Origin: Rubellimicrobium sp. CFH 75288
GTDB taxonomy: Bacteria > Pseudomonadota > Alphaproteobacteria > Rhodobacterales > Rhodobacteraceae
NCBI RefSeq assembly: GCF_009904055.1
Contig: NZ_WYDP01000003.1
Span: forward strand, 310,001 to 374,000
Direction of reading: 5' to 3'
DNA: 64,000 bases
A model generated the notes under the pieces. The model saw only the letters and a list, made by a program, of their open reading frames with translations, was not told the DNA's origin and searched no databases. Below, piece by piece: positions 7,471 through 18,365 of this stretch; positions within the stretch are counted from its first letter, which is position 1; every line of letters begins with the position of its first letter. A program made the position numbers and the translations under genes.

Positions 7471-8966
7471 CACTCCTCCAGCACCCAGGTGTCCTTGGTC
7501 CCGCCGCCCTGCGAGGAATTGACGACGAGGCTGCCCTTCCTGAGCGCCACGCGCGTGAGCCCGCCGGGCGTGATCGTCACCCCCTCGGGCGAGACGAGCA
7601 CATAGGGGCGCAGGTCCACGTGCCGCGGCGCGAGGCCCGCCCGCGTGAGCACCGGCACGGTGGAGAGCGCGAGCGTGGGCTGGGCGATGTAGTTGCCGGG
7701 ATTGGCCCGGAGCTTCTCGCGGAAGGCCGCGATCTCGCGGCGGGAGGCGGTGGGGCCGATCAGCATGCCGTAGCCGCCCGATCCGTGGACCTCCTTGACG
7801 ACCAGTTCGGACAGGTGGGCGAGGACATGGGCCAGCGCCTCGGGCTCGTGGCAGCGCCAGGTGGGCACGTTGGGCAGGATGGGCTTCTCGCCGGTGTAGA
7901 ACTCGACGATCTCGGGCATGTAGGAATAGATGGCCTTGTCGTCGGCGATCCCGGTGCCGGGCGCGTTGGCGATCGTGACGCGGCCGGCGCGGTAGATGTC
8001 GAACAGGCCCGGCACGCCCAGCGCGCTGTCGGGGCGGAAGGTCATCGGGTCGAGGAAGTCGTCGTCCACGCGGCGGTAGAGCACGTCGATGGGGCGGTAG
8101 CCGCGCGTGGTGCGCATGGCGAGGCGGCCGTCCACCACGCGGAGGTCCTGTCCCTCGACCAGCTCCACACCCATCTTGTCGGCGAGAAACGAGTGCTCGT
8201 AATAGGCCGAGTTGTAGAGGCCCGGCGTGAGCACGGCGACGACGGGCTCGCCCTCGGCGCAGGGGGGGGCGCAGGCGGCCAGCGAACGGCGCAGCGCGGC
8301 GGGGTAGTTGGAGACGGGACGGACGCGGTTGCGCGCGAACAGCTCCGGGAACATCTGGAGCATGGTTTCGCGGTTCTCGAGCATGTAGCTGACGCCTGAC
8401 GGAGTGCGGGCGTTGTCCTCGAGCACGAAGAACTCGTCCTCGCCCGTCCGCACAAGGTCGATGCCCACCACATGGGTATAGACGCCGCCCGGGGGTTCCA
8501 TCCCGATCATCTGGGGCAGGAAGGCGCGGTTGGGCGCGACCATGGCCTGCGGCAGGCGGCCGGCGCGGACGATCTCCTGCCGGTGGTAGATGTCGTGGAG
8601 AAAGGCGTTGAGCGCGCGCACGCGCTGCTCGATCCCGCGGGCGAGGCGGGCCCATTCGCGCGCCGACAGGATGCGCGGGATGATGTCGAAGGGGATGAGC
8701 CGCTCCTCGGCCTCGGCGCGGCCATAGACGTTGAAGGTGATGCCGGTCAGCCGGAACACGGCCTCGGCCTCGTGCTGCTTGCGACGCAGGCGGGCGGGCT
8801 CCTCCTCGCGCAGCCAGGCGTCGAAATCGGCATAGGGCGCGCGCGTGCCTTCGTAGAGGGTCTGGGCCTGCGAGAGGGGCGGGAGCGGGCCGCCCTCGTC
8901 GCCCTGCGACTGGCGCTGCACGAGGCCGTGGCCCCACATCTCGTCGAACGTCCGTCCCGGCCCCAT
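7470..8966 (-). CDS. circularly permuted type 2 ATP-grasp protein
   Basis: A 498-residue protein of the COG2308 family, first gene of the Anbu operon. Recognisable blocks are FDEMWG near the N-terminus, PFDIIPRILSAREW, GGVYTHVVGIDLVRT, EDNARTPSGVSYMLENR and the C-terminal KEVHGSGGYGM / VVNSSQGGGTKDTWVLEE. These carry the ATP-binding Lys and acidic residues in permuted order. ATP-grasp enzymes make amide bonds through an acyl-phosphate, so this one likely ligates a small peptide or modifies an amine; no substrate is shown. The upstream gap to the ROK gene is only 51 bp, so its promoter may lie inside that gap or further upstream. Confidence 0.92.
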   Translation of the reverse strand: MGPGRTFDEMWGHGLVQRQSQGDEGGPLPPLSQAQTLYEGTRAPYADFDAWLREEEPARLRRKQHEAEAVFRLTGITFNVYGRAEAEERLIPFDIIPRILSAREWARLARGIEQRVRALNAFLHDIYHRQEIVRAGRLPQAMVAPNRAFLPQMIGMEPPGGVYTHVVGIDLVRTGEDEFFVLEDNARTPSGVSYMLENRETMLQMFPELFARNRVRPVSNYPAALRRSLAACAPPCAEGEPVVAVLTPGLYNSAYYEHSFLADKMGVELVEGQDLRVVDGRLAMRTTRGYRPIDVLYRRVDDDFLDPMTFRPDSALGVPGLFDIYRAGRVTIANAPGTGIADDKAIYSYMPEIVEFYTGEKPILPNVPTWRCHEPEALAHVLAHLSELVVKEVHGSGGYGMLIGPTASRREIAAFREKLRANPGNYIAQPTLALSTVPVLTRAGLAPRHVDLRPYVLVSPEGVTITPGGLTRVALRKGSLVVNSSQGGGTKDTWVLEE

Positions 8967-9017
8967 GGGGCGATCATAGGCGCCGCGCCCCGGCGGGCAA
9001 GCGGCATGGGCCGGGCC

Positions 9018-10301
9018 TCAGGGCGCGCGGCCGAGCGTCTCGTCCGTAACGGCGCCGAGGGCGAGGGCCACGGCGCCCTGCGCCCAGACCAGATCGCCCC
9101 AGGCATGGACCTCCACCCGCGCGGGCTCGCGTCCCGAGGGCAGGGCGAGCGCGCGCATCTCGGCCATCACCTCCTCGGCATAGAGGAAGTCGTAGCGCAT
9201 CCGTTCGCCCGACAGGATCACGAGAGCTGGATCGAACACCTGCACCACGTTGGAGAGCCCGAGCGCGAGATACCGGCCTGCCCGGGCAAAGATCGCGCGG
9301 GCGGCCTCGTGCCCGCGCTTGGCTTCGGCATACAGGGTCTCGAGAACGGCCTGGGGCGTCTGCGGCGCCCGCAGCGAGCGGCCGAGCGCGGTGGAGGCCT
9401 CGCGCACCAGCGCATAATCGGCCAGATAGGCCTCGAGACAGCCGCGCCGGCCGCAACGGCAGAGCGCGCCGTCGAGCGCGACCTTGGTATGGCCCAGTTC
9501 CAGCCCCATGCCCCTTGTGCCGCGGAACAGCCGTCCGTCGAGCACGAGACCCATGCCGACGCCGTGCTCGATCGTCACCACGGCGAAGTCCGAGATCGCG
9601 CGGCCGGCACCGAACCACAATTCGGCCAGGGTGAGAACATGCGCGTCGTTGTCGATATGGACGGGCAGGCCCAGCCGGTCCTCGCAGGCTGCCCGGAAGG
9701 GCAGCGCCGAACCTTCCAGAAGGGGGGACCAGGCAACCTCTCCCGTGGCGTGGTCCACGAGGCCGGACAATCCGATGCCCACGGCCTGAGGCGGTGCGTG
9801 CGGCGCGCGCTCGCGCAGCGCGGCCACCAGCGCCGCCACCTCGTCCACCGCCTCCGCCAGCGAGCGGCGCCCCGGTGCGGTGGGCCGGATCGCATCGGCG
9901 AGGATGCGACCCCCGAAGTCGGCTAGCGCGGCGGAATGGCGCTCCTCGGCGAGCTTGATCCCGGCGACGTGACGCCCCTCAGGCACGATCTCGAGCGCGA
10001 CGGGCGGACGTCCCCGGCCCGCTTCGCGCCCCTCCAGCGGCGCGCCGCCCACCTCGCGCAGGAGGCCCAGCGCGATGAGCTCGGCGGTGAGCGCAGTCAC
10101 CGAGGCGGCCGATACCGAAAGGGCGCGCGCGATGTCGGCCCGAGCGGCACGGCCCTGGGCGCGGACATGCTCGAAGACGGATTGGCGCAGCGGTTTGGGG
10201 TTGCGGGGGGAGGGCGGCGCGAGCGGGCCGCAACCCGGAGGCGCATCGGCCCCGGAGCCCGGCCTGATCGGCACATCGCCCAGCAGTTCCGCCTCGGTCA
10301 T
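9018..10301 (-). CDS. xylR: ROK-family transcriptional regulator, probable xylose repressor
   Basis: A 427-residue protein with an N-terminal winged helix-turn-helix (about residues 40-85, with ARADIARALSVSAASVTALTAELIALGLL) followed by a sugar-kinase-like ROK domain. The ROK part contains HIDNDAHVLTLAE and the zinc-binding cluster GALCRCGRRGCLEAY (about residue 280). ROK repressors of this layout (XylR/NagC group) bind operators and release DNA when bound to a sugar. It is divergent from xylFHGBA across a 197-bp gap, so it most likely represses the xylose operon and itself. Start chosen as the first ATG; the region before the HTH is unusually long and a later start is possible. Confidence 0.88.
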   Translation of the reverse strand: MTEAELLGDVPIRPGSGADAPPGCGPLAPPSPRNPKPLRQSVFEHVRAQGRAARADIARALSVSAASVTALTAELIALGLLREVGGAPLEGREAGRGRPPVALEIVPEGRHVAGIKLAEERHSAALADFGGRILADAIRPTAPGRRSLAEAVDEVAALVAALRERAPHAPPQAVGIGLSGLVDHATGEVAWSPLLEGSALPFRAACEDRLGLPVHIDNDAHVLTLAELWFGAGRAISDFAVVTIEHGVGMGLVLDGRLFRGTRGMGLELGHTKVALDGALCRCGRRGCLEAYLADYALVREASTALGRSLRAPQTPQAVLETLYAEAKRGHEAARAIFARAGRYLALGLSNVVQVFDPALVILSGERMRYDFLYAEEVMAEMRALALPSGREPARVEVHAWGDLVWAQGAVALALGAVTDETLGRAP

Positions 10302-10498
10302 CGTTCAGCCCACGAAGGATTTCCCGACATATCTCAGCCGCTATTTCGAGTGTGCCCCTTTTTGGGGCGCGCGAACAGGGAAATCTTCTGTCGCGGGGCA
10401 CCGCGCGCTTTCTTTTCCTTTGACAAGGGAAATTAATATGGCACTCTCAGGGCGACCTCGCCCGAAGGCGGGGCGTGCGAGATCCAGGGAGGAATCAC
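10302..10498. promoter_or_regulatory. xylR-xylF divergent control region with repeated GGGAAAT motifs
   Basis: The 197-bp region between the repressor and xylF is much more AT-rich than its surroundings. The heptamer GGGAAAT occurs at 10378-10384 and 10427-10433 in the context ACA(A)GGGAAAT, and its inverse ATTTCCC at 10319-10325; these are candidate ROK-repressor half-sites. A TTGACA box lies at 10420-10425, but I see no good -10 at normal spacing. A small hairpin (GCCCC, T5 loop, GGGGC) is at 10354-10368. The ribosome site for xylF is AGGGAGGAAT just before 10499. Confidence 0.5.
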
Positions 10499-11530
10499 AT
10501 GCGCAGAGCCATTCTGGCTGCCGTCGCCGCGACGGTGGCCTTCGGCGGGGCCGCCGTGGCGCAGGAGGACGGGCTCACCGTCGGCGTCAGCTGGTCCAAC
10601 TTCCAGGAGGAACGCTGGCGGACGGACGAGGCGGCGATCCGCGCGGCGCTGGAGGCGGCCGGTGCCGAATACGTCTCGGCGGACGCGCAGAGCTCGTCCT
10701 CCAAGCAGCTGTCGGACGTGGAGGCGCTGATCGCGCAGGGTGTGGATGCGCTCATCATCCTGGCGCAGGACAACGAGGCGATCCGCCCTGCCATCGACCT
10801 GGCCGCGGACGAGGGCATCCCGGTGATCGCCTATGACCGCCTGATCGAGGACCCGCGGGTGTTCTACCTGACCTTCGACAATGTGGAGGTGGGACGGATG
10901 CAGGCGCGCGCCGTGCTGGAGGCCGCGCCCGAGGGCAATTACGTGATGATCAAGGGCTCTCCCACCGATCCCAACGCGGACTTCCTGCGCGCCGGCCAAG
11001 GCGAGGTGATGCAGGAGGCGATCGACTCGGGCGCCATCACGATCGTGGGCGAGGCCTATACGGACGGCTGGCTGCCCGCCAACGCCCAGCGCAACATGGA
11101 GCAGATCCTGACCGCGCAGGACAACCAGGTGGACGCGGTCGTGGCGTCCAACGACGGCACCGCGGGCGGCGTGGTTGCCGCGCTGGCCGCGCAGGGGATG
11201 GACGGCATCCCCGTCTCGGGTCAGGACGGCGATCATGCGGCGCTGAACCGCATCGCCATGGGCACGCAGACGGTCAGCGTCTGGAAGGACGCGCGCGAGC
11301 TGGGCCGCGCGGCGGGCGAGATCGCCGTGGCGCTGGCGCAGGGCACCGCGATGGCCGAGGTGGAGGGGGCGCAGACCTGGACCTCTCCGGCCGGCACGGA
11401 GATGACGGCCATCCTGCTCGAGCCCGTGCCGATCACGCGCGACAACCTGAACGTCGTGGTGGAGGCCGGCTGGATCACGCAGGAAGCCCTGTGCCAGGGT
11501 GTGCAGGGCGGCCCGCCTCCCTGCAACTGA
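10499..11530 (+). CDS. xylF: D-xylose ABC transporter, periplasmic substrate-binding protein
   Basis: A 343-residue protein with a Sec signal peptide ([22 protein letters not shown], cleavage probably after AVA at about residue 20). The mature part has the type I periplasmic-binding fold of sugar ABC importers: [61 protein letters not shown] and [13 protein letters not shown]. These match XylF. The start at 10499 was preferred to an upstream ATG at 10475 because it follows an AGGGAGGAAT ribosome site and begins directly with the signal peptide. It is the first gene of the xylose operon. Confidence 0.95.
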   Translation: MRRAILAAVAATVAFGGAAVAQEDGLTVGVSWSNFQEERWRTDEAAIRAALEAAGAEYVSADAQSSSSKQLSDVEALIAQGVDALIILAQDNEAIRPAIDLAADEGIPVIAYDRLIEDPRVFYLTFDNVEVGRMQARAVLEAAPEGNYVMIKGSPTDPNADFLRAGQGEVMQEAIDSGAITIVGEAYTDGWLPANAQRNMEQILTAQDNQVDAVVASNDGTAGGVVAALAAQGMDGIPVSGQDGDHAALNRIAMGTQTVSVWKDARELGRAAGEIAVALAQGTAMAEVEGAQTWTSPAGTEMTAILLEPVPITRDNLNVVVEAGWITQEALCQGVQGGPPPCN

Positions 11531-11592
11531 TCGCGGACCCCTGACGCGCGCCGGGGCCGCGGCCTCGGCGCCACCTTCCGGAGAGACCGGCC

Positions 11593-12891
11593 ATGGCCGA
11601 TACCGCCTCCGCCCCGCCGGCCGCGCCCCGCCGGGCGCTTCTCGAGCAGATGGAACTGGACCTGCGGCTGGTCGGCATGATCGCCGCACTCGTCCTGATC
11701 GCGCTGGGCTTCCATCTGGTCACGGACGGGCGGTTCCTCACCCCACGCAACGTCTTCAACCTGGCCATCCAGACGGTGAGCGTCGCCATCATGGCGACCG
11801 GGATGGTCTTCATCATCGTCACCCGCAACATCGACCTCTCGGTGGGATCGCTGCTCGGCGTGTGCTCGGCCGTGATGGCGATGACGCAGACCCAGTGGCT
11901 GCCGCAGATGCTGGGGCTGGGCTTCGGGCATCCGCTGGTCGCGCCGCTGACGATCCTTGTGGGCCTGGCCGCGGGGACGGGGATCGGGGCGCTGCACGGC
12001 TGGCTCGTGGGGTATCAGGGCATCCCCTCCTTCATCGTCACGCTGGGCGGGCTCCTCGTGTGGCGCAACATCGCCTGGTACCTGACGGGCGGGCAGACGA
12101 TCGGGAACCTCGACCCTGCGATCCTGCTCCTGGGAGGCACGAACGGCACGCTGGGCGAGGGGCTGAGCTGGGTGGCGGGCCTGATCGCCGTGGCCGCCGC
12201 CGCCTGGGCGCTCATGGCGGCACGGCGGTCCAAGCGGGCGCACGGCTTCGCGGTCAAGCCGCTCTGGGCGGAAGGGCTGCTGATCGCGCTGCTGGCGGCG
12301 GCGATCCTCGGATTCGTGGCCGTGCTCAACGCCTATCAGGTGCCGGAGGCACGGCTGAGGCGAACCTTCGAGCTGCGGGGCGAGATCATGCCCGAGGGCT
12401 ACACGGAAGGGTTCGGCATCCCGTTCTCCGTCCTGATCCTGATCGGGGTCGCGGTGGTGATGACCGTGATCGCGCGCCGCACGCGCTTCGGCCGCTACAT
12501 CTTCGCCACCGGGGGCAACCCCGAGGCGGCGGCCCTGTCGGGGATCAACACCCGCGCGCTGACCGTCAAGGTGTTCGCGCTGATGGGCGCCCTCTGCGCC
12601 ATCTCGGCCGTGGTGGCGCAGGCGCGGCTGACCAACCACACCAACGACCTCGGCACCCTGGACGAGCTGCGCGTGATCGCCGCCGCCGTGATCGGGGGCA
12701 CGGCGCTGGCCGGCGGCGTGGGAACGATCTGGGGCGCGATCCTGGGCGCGCTCATCATGCAGTCGCTGCAATCGGGGATGGCGATGGTCGGCGTGGACGC
12801 GCCGTTCCAGAACATCGTCGTGGGCCTGGTCCTGGTGGCGGCCGTGTTCATCGACAGCGTGTATCGCCGCCGCCTGGGGAGCCGACCATGA
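11593..12891 (+). CDS. xylH: D-xylose ABC transporter, permease
   Basis: A 432-residue polytopic membrane protein of the ribose/xylose permease family. Family motifs seen are [17 protein letters not shown] (about residues 77-93), [37 protein letters not shown] and [24 protein letters not shown]. The extra loop between helices (about residues 200-275) is usual for XylH and absent from shorter RbsC-type permeases. It follows xylF by 62 bp and overlaps xylG by 4 bp (ATGA, 12888-12891), so the importer genes are coupled. Confidence 0.95.
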   Translation: MADTASAPPAAPRRALLEQMELDLRLVGMIAALVLIALGFHLVTDGRFLTPRNVFNLAIQTVSVAIMATGMVFIIVTRNIDLSVGSLLGVCSAVMAMTQTQWLPQMLGLGFGHPLVAPLTILVGLAAGTGIGALHGWLVGYQGIPSFIVTLGGLLVWRNIAWYLTGGQTIGNLDPAILLLGGTNGTLGEGLSWVAGLIAVAAAAWALMAARRSKRAHGFAVKPLWAEGLLIALLAAAILGFVAVLNAYQVPEARLRRTFELRGEIMPEGYTEGFGIPFSVLILIGVAVVMTVIARRTRFGRYIFATGGNPEAAALSGINTRALTVKVFALMGALCAISAVVAQARLTNHTNDLGTLDELRVIAAAVIGGTALAGGVGTIWGAILGALIMQSLQSGMAMVGVDAPFQNIVVGLVLVAAVFIDSVYRRRLGSRP

Positions 12892-13658
12892 CCGAACCCC
12901 TTCGCACGGGAACCCCTCTGGTCGAGATGCGCGACATCCGCATCGCGTTCGGCGGCGTGCAGGCGGTGGACGGGGTCTCGATCGACCTGTGGCCGGGCGA
13001 GGTGGTGGGCCTGCTGGGCCATAACGGGGCGGGCAAGTCCACGCTCATCAAGATCCTGTCGGGCGCCTACCGCGCCGATTCGGGAGAGATCCGCATCAAC
13101 GGCGAGCCGGTCGAGATCCGCTCGCCCCGGGACGCGCGGGCGGCGGGGATCGAGACGATCTACCAGACGCTCGCGCTCGCGGACAATCTCGACGCGGCCT
13201 CGAACCTGTTCCTGGGGCGCGAGCTGCGCGACCGGTTGGGATTCCTGGACGACGCGCGGATGGAGGCCGAGACGCGGCGGATCATGGCGCGGCTCAACCC
13301 CAACTTCCGCAAGTTCGCGGTGCCGGTCGCCGCCCTGTCGGGCGGGCAGCGCCAGTCGGTCGCCATCGCGAGGGCAGTCTATTTCAACGCCCGCATCCTG
13401 ATCATGGACGAGCCCACCGCCGCGCTGGGCGTCCACGAGACCCGCATGGTCGCCGACCTGATCAAGGAGCTGAAGGCGCAAGGTCTGGGCATCTTCCTGA
13501 TCAGCCACGACACCCGCGAGATGATGGAATTGTGCGACCGCGTGTCGGTGATGAAGAACGGTCGCCTCGTGGGCACCGAGCGCGTCGAGGACGTGACGGA
13601 GGACGACATCCTGAGCATGATCATCCTCGGGAAGAATCCGCGACGGGAGGCGGCGTGA
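12888..13658 (+). CDS. xylG: D-xylose ABC transporter, ATP-binding protein
   Basis: A 256-residue single-domain ABC ATPase with Walker [10 protein letters not shown] (about residues 43-51), signature [14 protein letters not shown], Walker [14 protein letters not shown] and the switch His in LISHDTREM. Enterobacterial XylG and RbsA carry two ATPase domains; this gene encodes one, the usual arrangement in alphaproteobacterial xylose and ribose systems, so it should act as a homodimer with XylH. It overlaps xylH by 4 bp and xylB by one base. Confidence 0.93.
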   Translation: MTEPLRTGTPLVEMRDIRIAFGGVQAVDGVSIDLWPGEVVGLLGHNGAGKSTLIKILSGAYRADSGEIRINGEPVEIRSPRDARAAGIETIYQTLALADNLDAASNLFLGRELRDRLGFLDDARMEAETRRIMARLNPNFRKFAVPVAALSGGQRQSVAIARAVYFNARILIMDEPTAALGVHETRMVADLIKELKAQGLGIFLISHDTREMMELCDRVSVMKNGRLVGTERVEDVTEDDILSMIILGKNPRREAA

Positions 13659-15091
13659 TGTATCTGGGCCTCGATCTGGGGACCTCGGGGCTGAAGGGAG
13701 TCCTGCTCGACGGCGAGGGGCGGATCGCGGCGGAGGCGTCCGCGCCGCTGTCGGTCTCGCGCCCGCGGGACGGCTGGTCCGAGCAGGACCCGGCCGACTG
13801 GATCGCGGCCGCCGAGACCGTGCTGGAGGCGCTGGCGCCGAAGGCCGCGGGGCTGCGCGGGATCGGGCTGTCGGGGCAGATGCACGGGGCGACGCTGGTC
13901 GATCGCGAGGGACGCGCGATCCGGCCCTGCATCCTGTGGAACGACACGCGCAGTCACCGCGAGGCGGCCGCGCTCGACGCCGATCCGCGCTTTCGCGAGC
14001 GGACCGGCAACATCGTCTTTCCGGGCTTCACGGCGCCCAAGCTGGCCTGGCTGCGCACGCACGAGCCCGACGCCGTCGCGCGCGCGGCCCTGGTGCTGCT
14101 GCCCAAGGACTTCCTGCGCCTGTGGCTCACGGGCGAGGCGGTGGCCGAGATGTCGGACGCGGCCGGCACCTCGTGGCTCGATGTCGGGCGGCGGGACTGG
14201 GACGACGATCTGCTGGCCGCGACGGGGCTGGGGCGCGAGCACATGCCGCGGCTCGTGGAGGGCTCGGAGCCCTCGGGGACCTTGCGGGGGGAGCTTGCCC
14301 GGCGCTGGGGCCTGCCCGAGGGGGTCGTCGTCGCGGGTGGCGGGGGCGACAACGCGGCCTCGGCCGTGGGGGTGGGCGTCGTGCGGGCGGGGGATGCCTT
14401 TGTCTCGCTCGGCACGTCGGGGGTGCTGTTCGCGGCCTCGGACGCCTACCGGCCCGACGCGGCCAGCGCGGTGCACACCTTCTGCCACGCGCTGCCCGAC
14501 ACCTGGCACCAGATGGGCGTGATCCTGGCCGCGACGGACGCGCTCAACTGGTATGCGCGGCTGGTGGGCGAGGCGCCGGCGGCGCTGACGGGTGGTCTGG
14601 GGGAGCTGCGCGCGCCAGGGCGGACGCTGTTTTTGCCCTATCTGGGCGGCGAGCGGACGCCCCACAACGACGCGACCGTGCGGGGGCATCTGCTGCATCT
14701 CGACCATGCGAGCGACCGCGCGGCGCTGACGCGCGCGGTGCTGGAGGGGGTGACCTTCGCCGTGCGCGACTGCTTCGACGCGCTGCGGGGCACGGGGACC
14801 CGGTTCGACCGGCTGATCGCGGTGGGCGGGGGATCGCGGTCGGACTACTGGCTGCGGGCCATTGCGACGGCGATCGGCATGCCGGTCGAGGTGCCCGAGG
14901 CGGGCGATTTCGGCGGCGCCTTCGGGGCAGCGCGGCTGGGGATCATGGCCGCGACGGGGGCGGGGGCCGAGATCGCGACGCCGCCGCGGATCGAGCGTGT
15001 GGTCGAGCCCGACCCGGCCCTGTCGCCCGCCTTCGCCGAGGCGCAGGCGCGGTTTCGCGACGCCTACCGCGCGCTCAGGGGGCGCGCCTGA
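13658..15091 (+). CDS. xylB: xylulokinase
   Basis: A 477-residue FGGY-family kinase. The N-terminal phosphate-binding loop is [14 protein letters not shown] (residues 3-16), substrate contacts lie in GLSGQMHG and ILWNDTRSH, and the C-terminal ATPase part has [22 protein letters not shown] and the adenosine motif [13 protein letters not shown]. XylB phosphorylates D-xylulose to D-xylulose 5-phosphate for the pentose phosphate pathway. ATG 13658 overlaps the xylG TGA by one base. The next gene is xylose isomerase, so uptake, isomerisation and phosphorylation lie in one operon. Confidence 0.95.
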   Translation: MYLGLDLGTSGLKGVLLDGEGRIAAEASAPLSVSRPRDGWSEQDPADWIAAAETVLEALAPKAAGLRGIGLSGQMHGATLVDREGRAIRPCILWNDTRSHREAAALDADPRFRERTGNIVFPGFTAPKLAWLRTHEPDAVARAALVLLPKDFLRLWLTGEAVAEMSDAAGTSWLDVGRRDWDDDLLAATGLGREHMPRLVEGSEPSGTLRGELARRWGLPEGVVVAGGGGDNAASAVGVGVVRAGDAFVSLGTSGVLFAASDAYRPDAASAVHTFCHALPDTWHQMGVILAATDALNWYARLVGEAPAALTGGLGELRAPGRTLFLPYLGGERTPHNDATVRGHLLHLDHASDRAALTRAVLEGVTFAVRDCFDALRGTGTRFDRLIAVGGGSRSDYWLRAIATAIGMPVEVPEAGDFGGAFGAARLGIMAATGAGAEIATPPRIERVVEPDPALSPAFAEAQARFRDAYRALRGRA

Positions 15092-15106
15092 CCGGAAGGG
15101 ATCACG

Positions 15107-16402
15107 ATGACCGACTTCTTCAAGGGGATCGCGCCGCTCCGCTACGAGGGGCCGGACACCACCAACGAGTTCGCCTTTCGCCACTACGACCCGGACGAGG
15201 TGGTGATGGGCCGGACGCTGCGCGACCATCTGCGCTTTTCCGTGACGTGGTGGCATTCCTTCGCCTGGGAGGGGGGGGACCCCTTCGGCGGGCGCACCTT
15301 CGAGCGGCCGTGGTTCGGAGACACGATGGACCATGCCCGTCTCAAGGCCGACGCGGCCTTCGAACTGTTCACCATCCTGGGCGTGCCCTTCTACGCCTGG
15401 CACGACCTCGACCTGCGGCCCGAGGGCGCGACCTTTTCCGAGAGCCGCGACCGCCTGACGGAGATCACCGACTATCTGGGCCAGAAGCAGGAGGAGACGG
15501 GGGTGCGCCTCCTCTGGGGCACCGCCAACATGTTCTCGCACCGCCGCTGGATGGCCGGCAGCGCCACGAACCCCGACCCGGAGGTGTTCCTCTATGCCGC
15601 CGCCACGGTGAAGGCCTGCCTCGACGACACCAAGAAGCTGGGCGGGCAGAACTACGTCCTGTGGGGCGGGCGCGAAGGTTACGAGACGCTGCTCAACACG
15701 GACCTGAAGCGCGAGCGGCAGCAGGCGGGCCGCTTCCTGTGCATGGTGGTGGACTACGCCAAGAAGATCGGCTTCGACGGCACCATCCTGATCGAGCCCA
15801 AGCCGCAGGAGCCGACCAAGCACCAGTACGATTTCGACGTGGCGACGGTCTATGGCTTCCTCAAGGACTTCGGCCTCGAGGGCGAGGTCAAGATGAACAT
15901 CGAGCAGGGCCACGCCATCCTGGCCGGCCACAGCTTCGAGCACGAGCTGGCGATGGCGGCGTCGCTGGGCCTGCTCGGCTCGATCGACATGAACCGCAAC
16001 GACTATCAGTCGGGCTGGGACACGGACCAGTTCCCCAACAACGTGCCCGAGGTGATGCTGGCCTATTACGAGATTCTCAAGGCGGGCGGCTTCACCACGG
16101 GGGGCACCAACTTCGACGCCAAGCTGCGGCGCCAGAGCCTCGACCCGGAGGATCTGGTCCTCGCCCATGCGGGGGCGATGGATGTCTGCGCGGCCGGTCT
16201 GAAGGCTGCCGCCCGGATGCTCGAGGACGGCGAGCTGGAGCGGCGGCGCGCCGAACGCTACGCGGACTGGGAGCGCGAGGGGGCGATCCTCGAGTCGGAC
16301 CTCGAGACGCTGGCCGCGCGGGTGGTGCGCGAGGGGATCGATCCCCGGCCGCGGTCGGGGCGGCAGGAGCGTCTCGAGAACCTCGTCAACCGCTATCTCT
16401 AG
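15107..16402 (+). CDS. xylA: xylose isomerase
   Basis: A 431-residue class II xylose isomerase, converting D-xylose to D-xylulose with two divalent metals. Diagnostic motifs are [17 protein letters not shown] (substrate-loop region), [12 protein letters not shown] (catalytic His), [17 protein letters not shown] (metal ligand Glu and catalytic Lys), [17 protein letters not shown] and [29 protein letters not shown] ribosome site precedes the ATG, 15 bp after xylB. It ends the xylose operon; its TAG interlocks with the stop of the opposing ABC-F gene through CTAG (16399-16402). Confidence 0.96.
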   Translation: MTDFFKGIAPLRYEGPDTTNEFAFRHYDPDEVVMGRTLRDHLRFSVTWWHSFAWEGGDPFGGRTFERPWFGDTMDHARLKADAAFELFTILGVPFYAWHDLDLRPEGATFSESRDRLTEITDYLGQKQEETGVRLLWGTANMFSHRRWMAGSATNPDPEVFLYAAATVKACLDDTKKLGGQNYVLWGGREGYETLLNTDLKRERQQAGRFLCMVVDYAKKIGFDGTILIEPKPQEPTKHQYDFDVATVYGFLKDFGLEGEVKMNIEQGHAILAGHSFEHELAMAASLGLLGSIDMNRNDYQSGWDTDQFPNNVPEVMLAYYEILKAGGFTTGGTNFDAKLRRQSLDPEDLVLAHAGAMDVCAAGLKAAARMLEDGELERRRAERYADWEREGAILESDLETLAARVVREGIDPRPRSGRQERLENLVNRYL

Positions 16403-18252
16403 GCGGCCTCGGCCTCGTCGAGGCGCGTCTGCGCCTCGGCCCAGAGGGTCTCGGCGCGGGCGAGGGCTTCGAGGATCTCGGCATACTTGCGGTTCATGGC
16501 TTCGAGGTCGGCCACGCGGCCGTCCTCGTAGAGAGCCGGATCGGCGAGCCGGGCGGCCAGCGTGTCGCGCATCGCCTCGATCTTGGCCACGCGCTCCTCG
16601 CAGCGACGCACTTCGGCCCGCAGGGCGAGGATGGCGTCGCGCGAGGGGCGCACAGGCCGGGGCGGCGCGGGGCGGGAGGAGGTCGCGGGCGCCGCGGGCT
16701 CGGCCGCCAGCAGCAGGGCGCGATAGGCCTCGAGGTCGTCGTCGAAGGGGCGCACGCGCCCGCCCCTGACCAGCCACAGCCGGTCGGCCACCAGCGAGAG
16801 CAGGTGCATGTCGTGGCTGACCAGCACCACCGCGCCCCGGTAGGCGGCCAGAGCCTCGATCAGCGCCTCGCGGCTCTCGATGTCGAGGTGGTTGGTCGGC
16901 TCGTCGAGAATCAGCAGGTGCGGCGCGTCGAGCGTCGCGAGCAGGAGCGACAGGCGCGCCTTCTGCCCGCCCGAGAGGCGGCCCACCGCCGTCTCGGCCT
17001 GCGCGGCCAGAAGGCCGAAGCCCGCCAGCCGCGCGCGCAGCCGCGCGGGCGCCTCGTCCGGCAGGCGGCGGCGGAGGTGGTCGAGCGGCGTGTCGGCGAG
17101 GTCGAGCTCGTCCACCTGATGCTGGGCGAAATAGCCCGTCCGCAGCCGGGGCGAGTGGATCAGCCGGCCCGATTGGGGCGACAGGCGCCCGGCGATCAGC
17201 TTGGCCAGCGTGGACTTGCCCTCGCCGTTGCGGCCCAGAAGGGCGATGCGGTCGTCCGGGTCGATCCGCAGGTCGAGCCGCGACAGGACGGGCGGACCGC
17301 CATAGCCCACGGCCGCGCCCTCGGCCACCCAGAGGGGGGGCGCCATTTCCTCGGGTTCGGGAAAGGTGAAGACGGTGCGGGCGGCGTCCTCGGGCAGGCG
17401 GATCGTCTCCATCCGCTCGATCATCTTGAGGCGGGACTGCGCCTGCCGGGCCTTGGACGCCTTGTAGCGGAAGCGGTCCACGAAGCTCTGGAGATGGGCG
17501 CGGGCGGCGTCCTGCCGGGCCTTTTCGGCCTGGAGGAGGGCGCGGCGCGCGGCACGGGCGCGGGCAAAGGCGTCGTAGCCGCCGGTCCAGTATTCGAGCC
17601 GCCGCTCGGACAGGTGGAGGATGCCGGTCACCGACCGGTTCAGGAGGTCGCGGTCGTGGCTGATGATGACGACTGTGTGGGGATAGCGCGCGATGTAGCC
17701 CTCGAGCCAGAGCGCCCCCTCGAGGTCGAGGTAGTTGGTCGGCTCGTCGAGGAGCAGGAGGTCGGGCTGGGCGAACAGGACGGCGGCCAGCGCGACGCGC
17801 ATCCGCCAACCGCCCGAGAAGGCCGAGCACGGGAGGCGCGTCTCCTCGTCGGAAAAGCCGAGGCCGCGCAGGATGGAGGCGGCGCGCGCCTCGGCCGACC
17901 AGGCGCCGATGTCCTGCAGGCGGGCCTGGATCTCGGCGATGCGGACGGGGTCGTCGGTGCGCTCGGCCAGAAGGGCCGCGCGCTCGGTGTCGGCGGCGAG
18001 GACGGTGTCGAGCAGCGAGGTCTCCGAGCCCGGCACCTCCTGGGCCACGCCGCCGATGCGGGCGCCGCGCGGCACCTCGATCCGGCCCGCCTCGAGCGGC
18101 AGCTCGCCCCGGATCAGGCGGAACAGCGTGGTCTTGCCCGATCCGTTGCGCCCCACCAGCCCCACCTTGTGGCCCGCAGGGATCGTGGCCGAGGCGTTCT
18201 CGAACAGGGGTCGGCCCGCCACCGAGGCGGAGATGGACTCGATCCGGAGCAT
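16399..18252 (-). CDS. ABC-F family ATP-binding protein (YheS/Uup type)
   Basis: A 617-residue soluble protein with two ABC ATPase domains and no membrane segments. Domain 1 has [10 protein letters not shown] (about residues 33-42), [11 protein letters not shown] and [13 protein letters not shown]. The linker is helical and basic (about residues 225-285). Domain 2 has [21 protein letters not shown] and [16 protein letters not shown]-terminal coiled-coil (about 545-615) follows. This is the ABC-F layout; such proteins bind ribosomes and act in translation, including rescue of stalled ribosomes and sometimes antibiotic protection. The exact subgroup is uncertain. It is a single gene in the minus direction. 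Confidence 0.9.
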   Translation of the reverse strand: MLRIESISASVAGRPLFENASATIPAGHKVGLVGRNGSGKTTLFRLIRGELPLEAGRIEVPRGARIGGVAQEVPGSETSLLDTVLAADTERAALLAERTDDPVRIAEIQARLQDIGAWSAEARAASILRGLGFSDEETRLPCSAFSGGWRMRVALAAVLFAQPDLLLLDEPTNYLDLEGALWLEGYIARYPHTVVIISHDRDLLNRSVTGILHLSERRLEYWTGGYDAFARARAARRALLQAEKARQDAARAHLQSFVDRFRYKASKARQAQSRLKMIERMETIRLPEDAARTVFTFPEPEEMAPPLWVAEGAAVGYGGPPVLSRLDLRIDPDDRIALLGRNGEGKSTLAKLIAGRLSPQSGRLIHSPRLRTGYFAQHQVDELDLADTPLDHLRRRLPDEAPARLRARLAGFGLLAAQAETAVGRLSGGQKARLSLLLATLDAPHLLILDEPTNHLDIESREALIEALAAYRGAVVLVSHDMHLLSLVADRLWLVRGGRVRPFDDDLEAYRALLLAAEPAAPATSSRPAPPRPVRPSRDAILALRAEVRRCEERVAKIEAMRDTLAARLADPALYEDGRVADLEAMNRKYAEILEALARAETLWAEAQTRLDEAEAA

Positions 18253-18365
18253 GGCGCCGGCCTGCCCCAACAGGGCCGCCGCGTCAATCGTGACCGGTCC
18301 CGCGGGAACCGGCCGGATCGTCCGGGGGTTTGCCCGGCGATGCCTACCGCATGGGAGAGATCGGC

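Noticed and set aside
10420-10448. A full sigma70 promoter for xylF
   Set aside because: TTGACA is present at 10420-10425, but no acceptable -10 lies 16-18 bp downstream, so only the control region is reported.
13379-17830. A 1483-codon minus-strand frame opposite xylB and xylA
   Set aside because: Antisense shadow of known genes, with no domain and no ribosome site.
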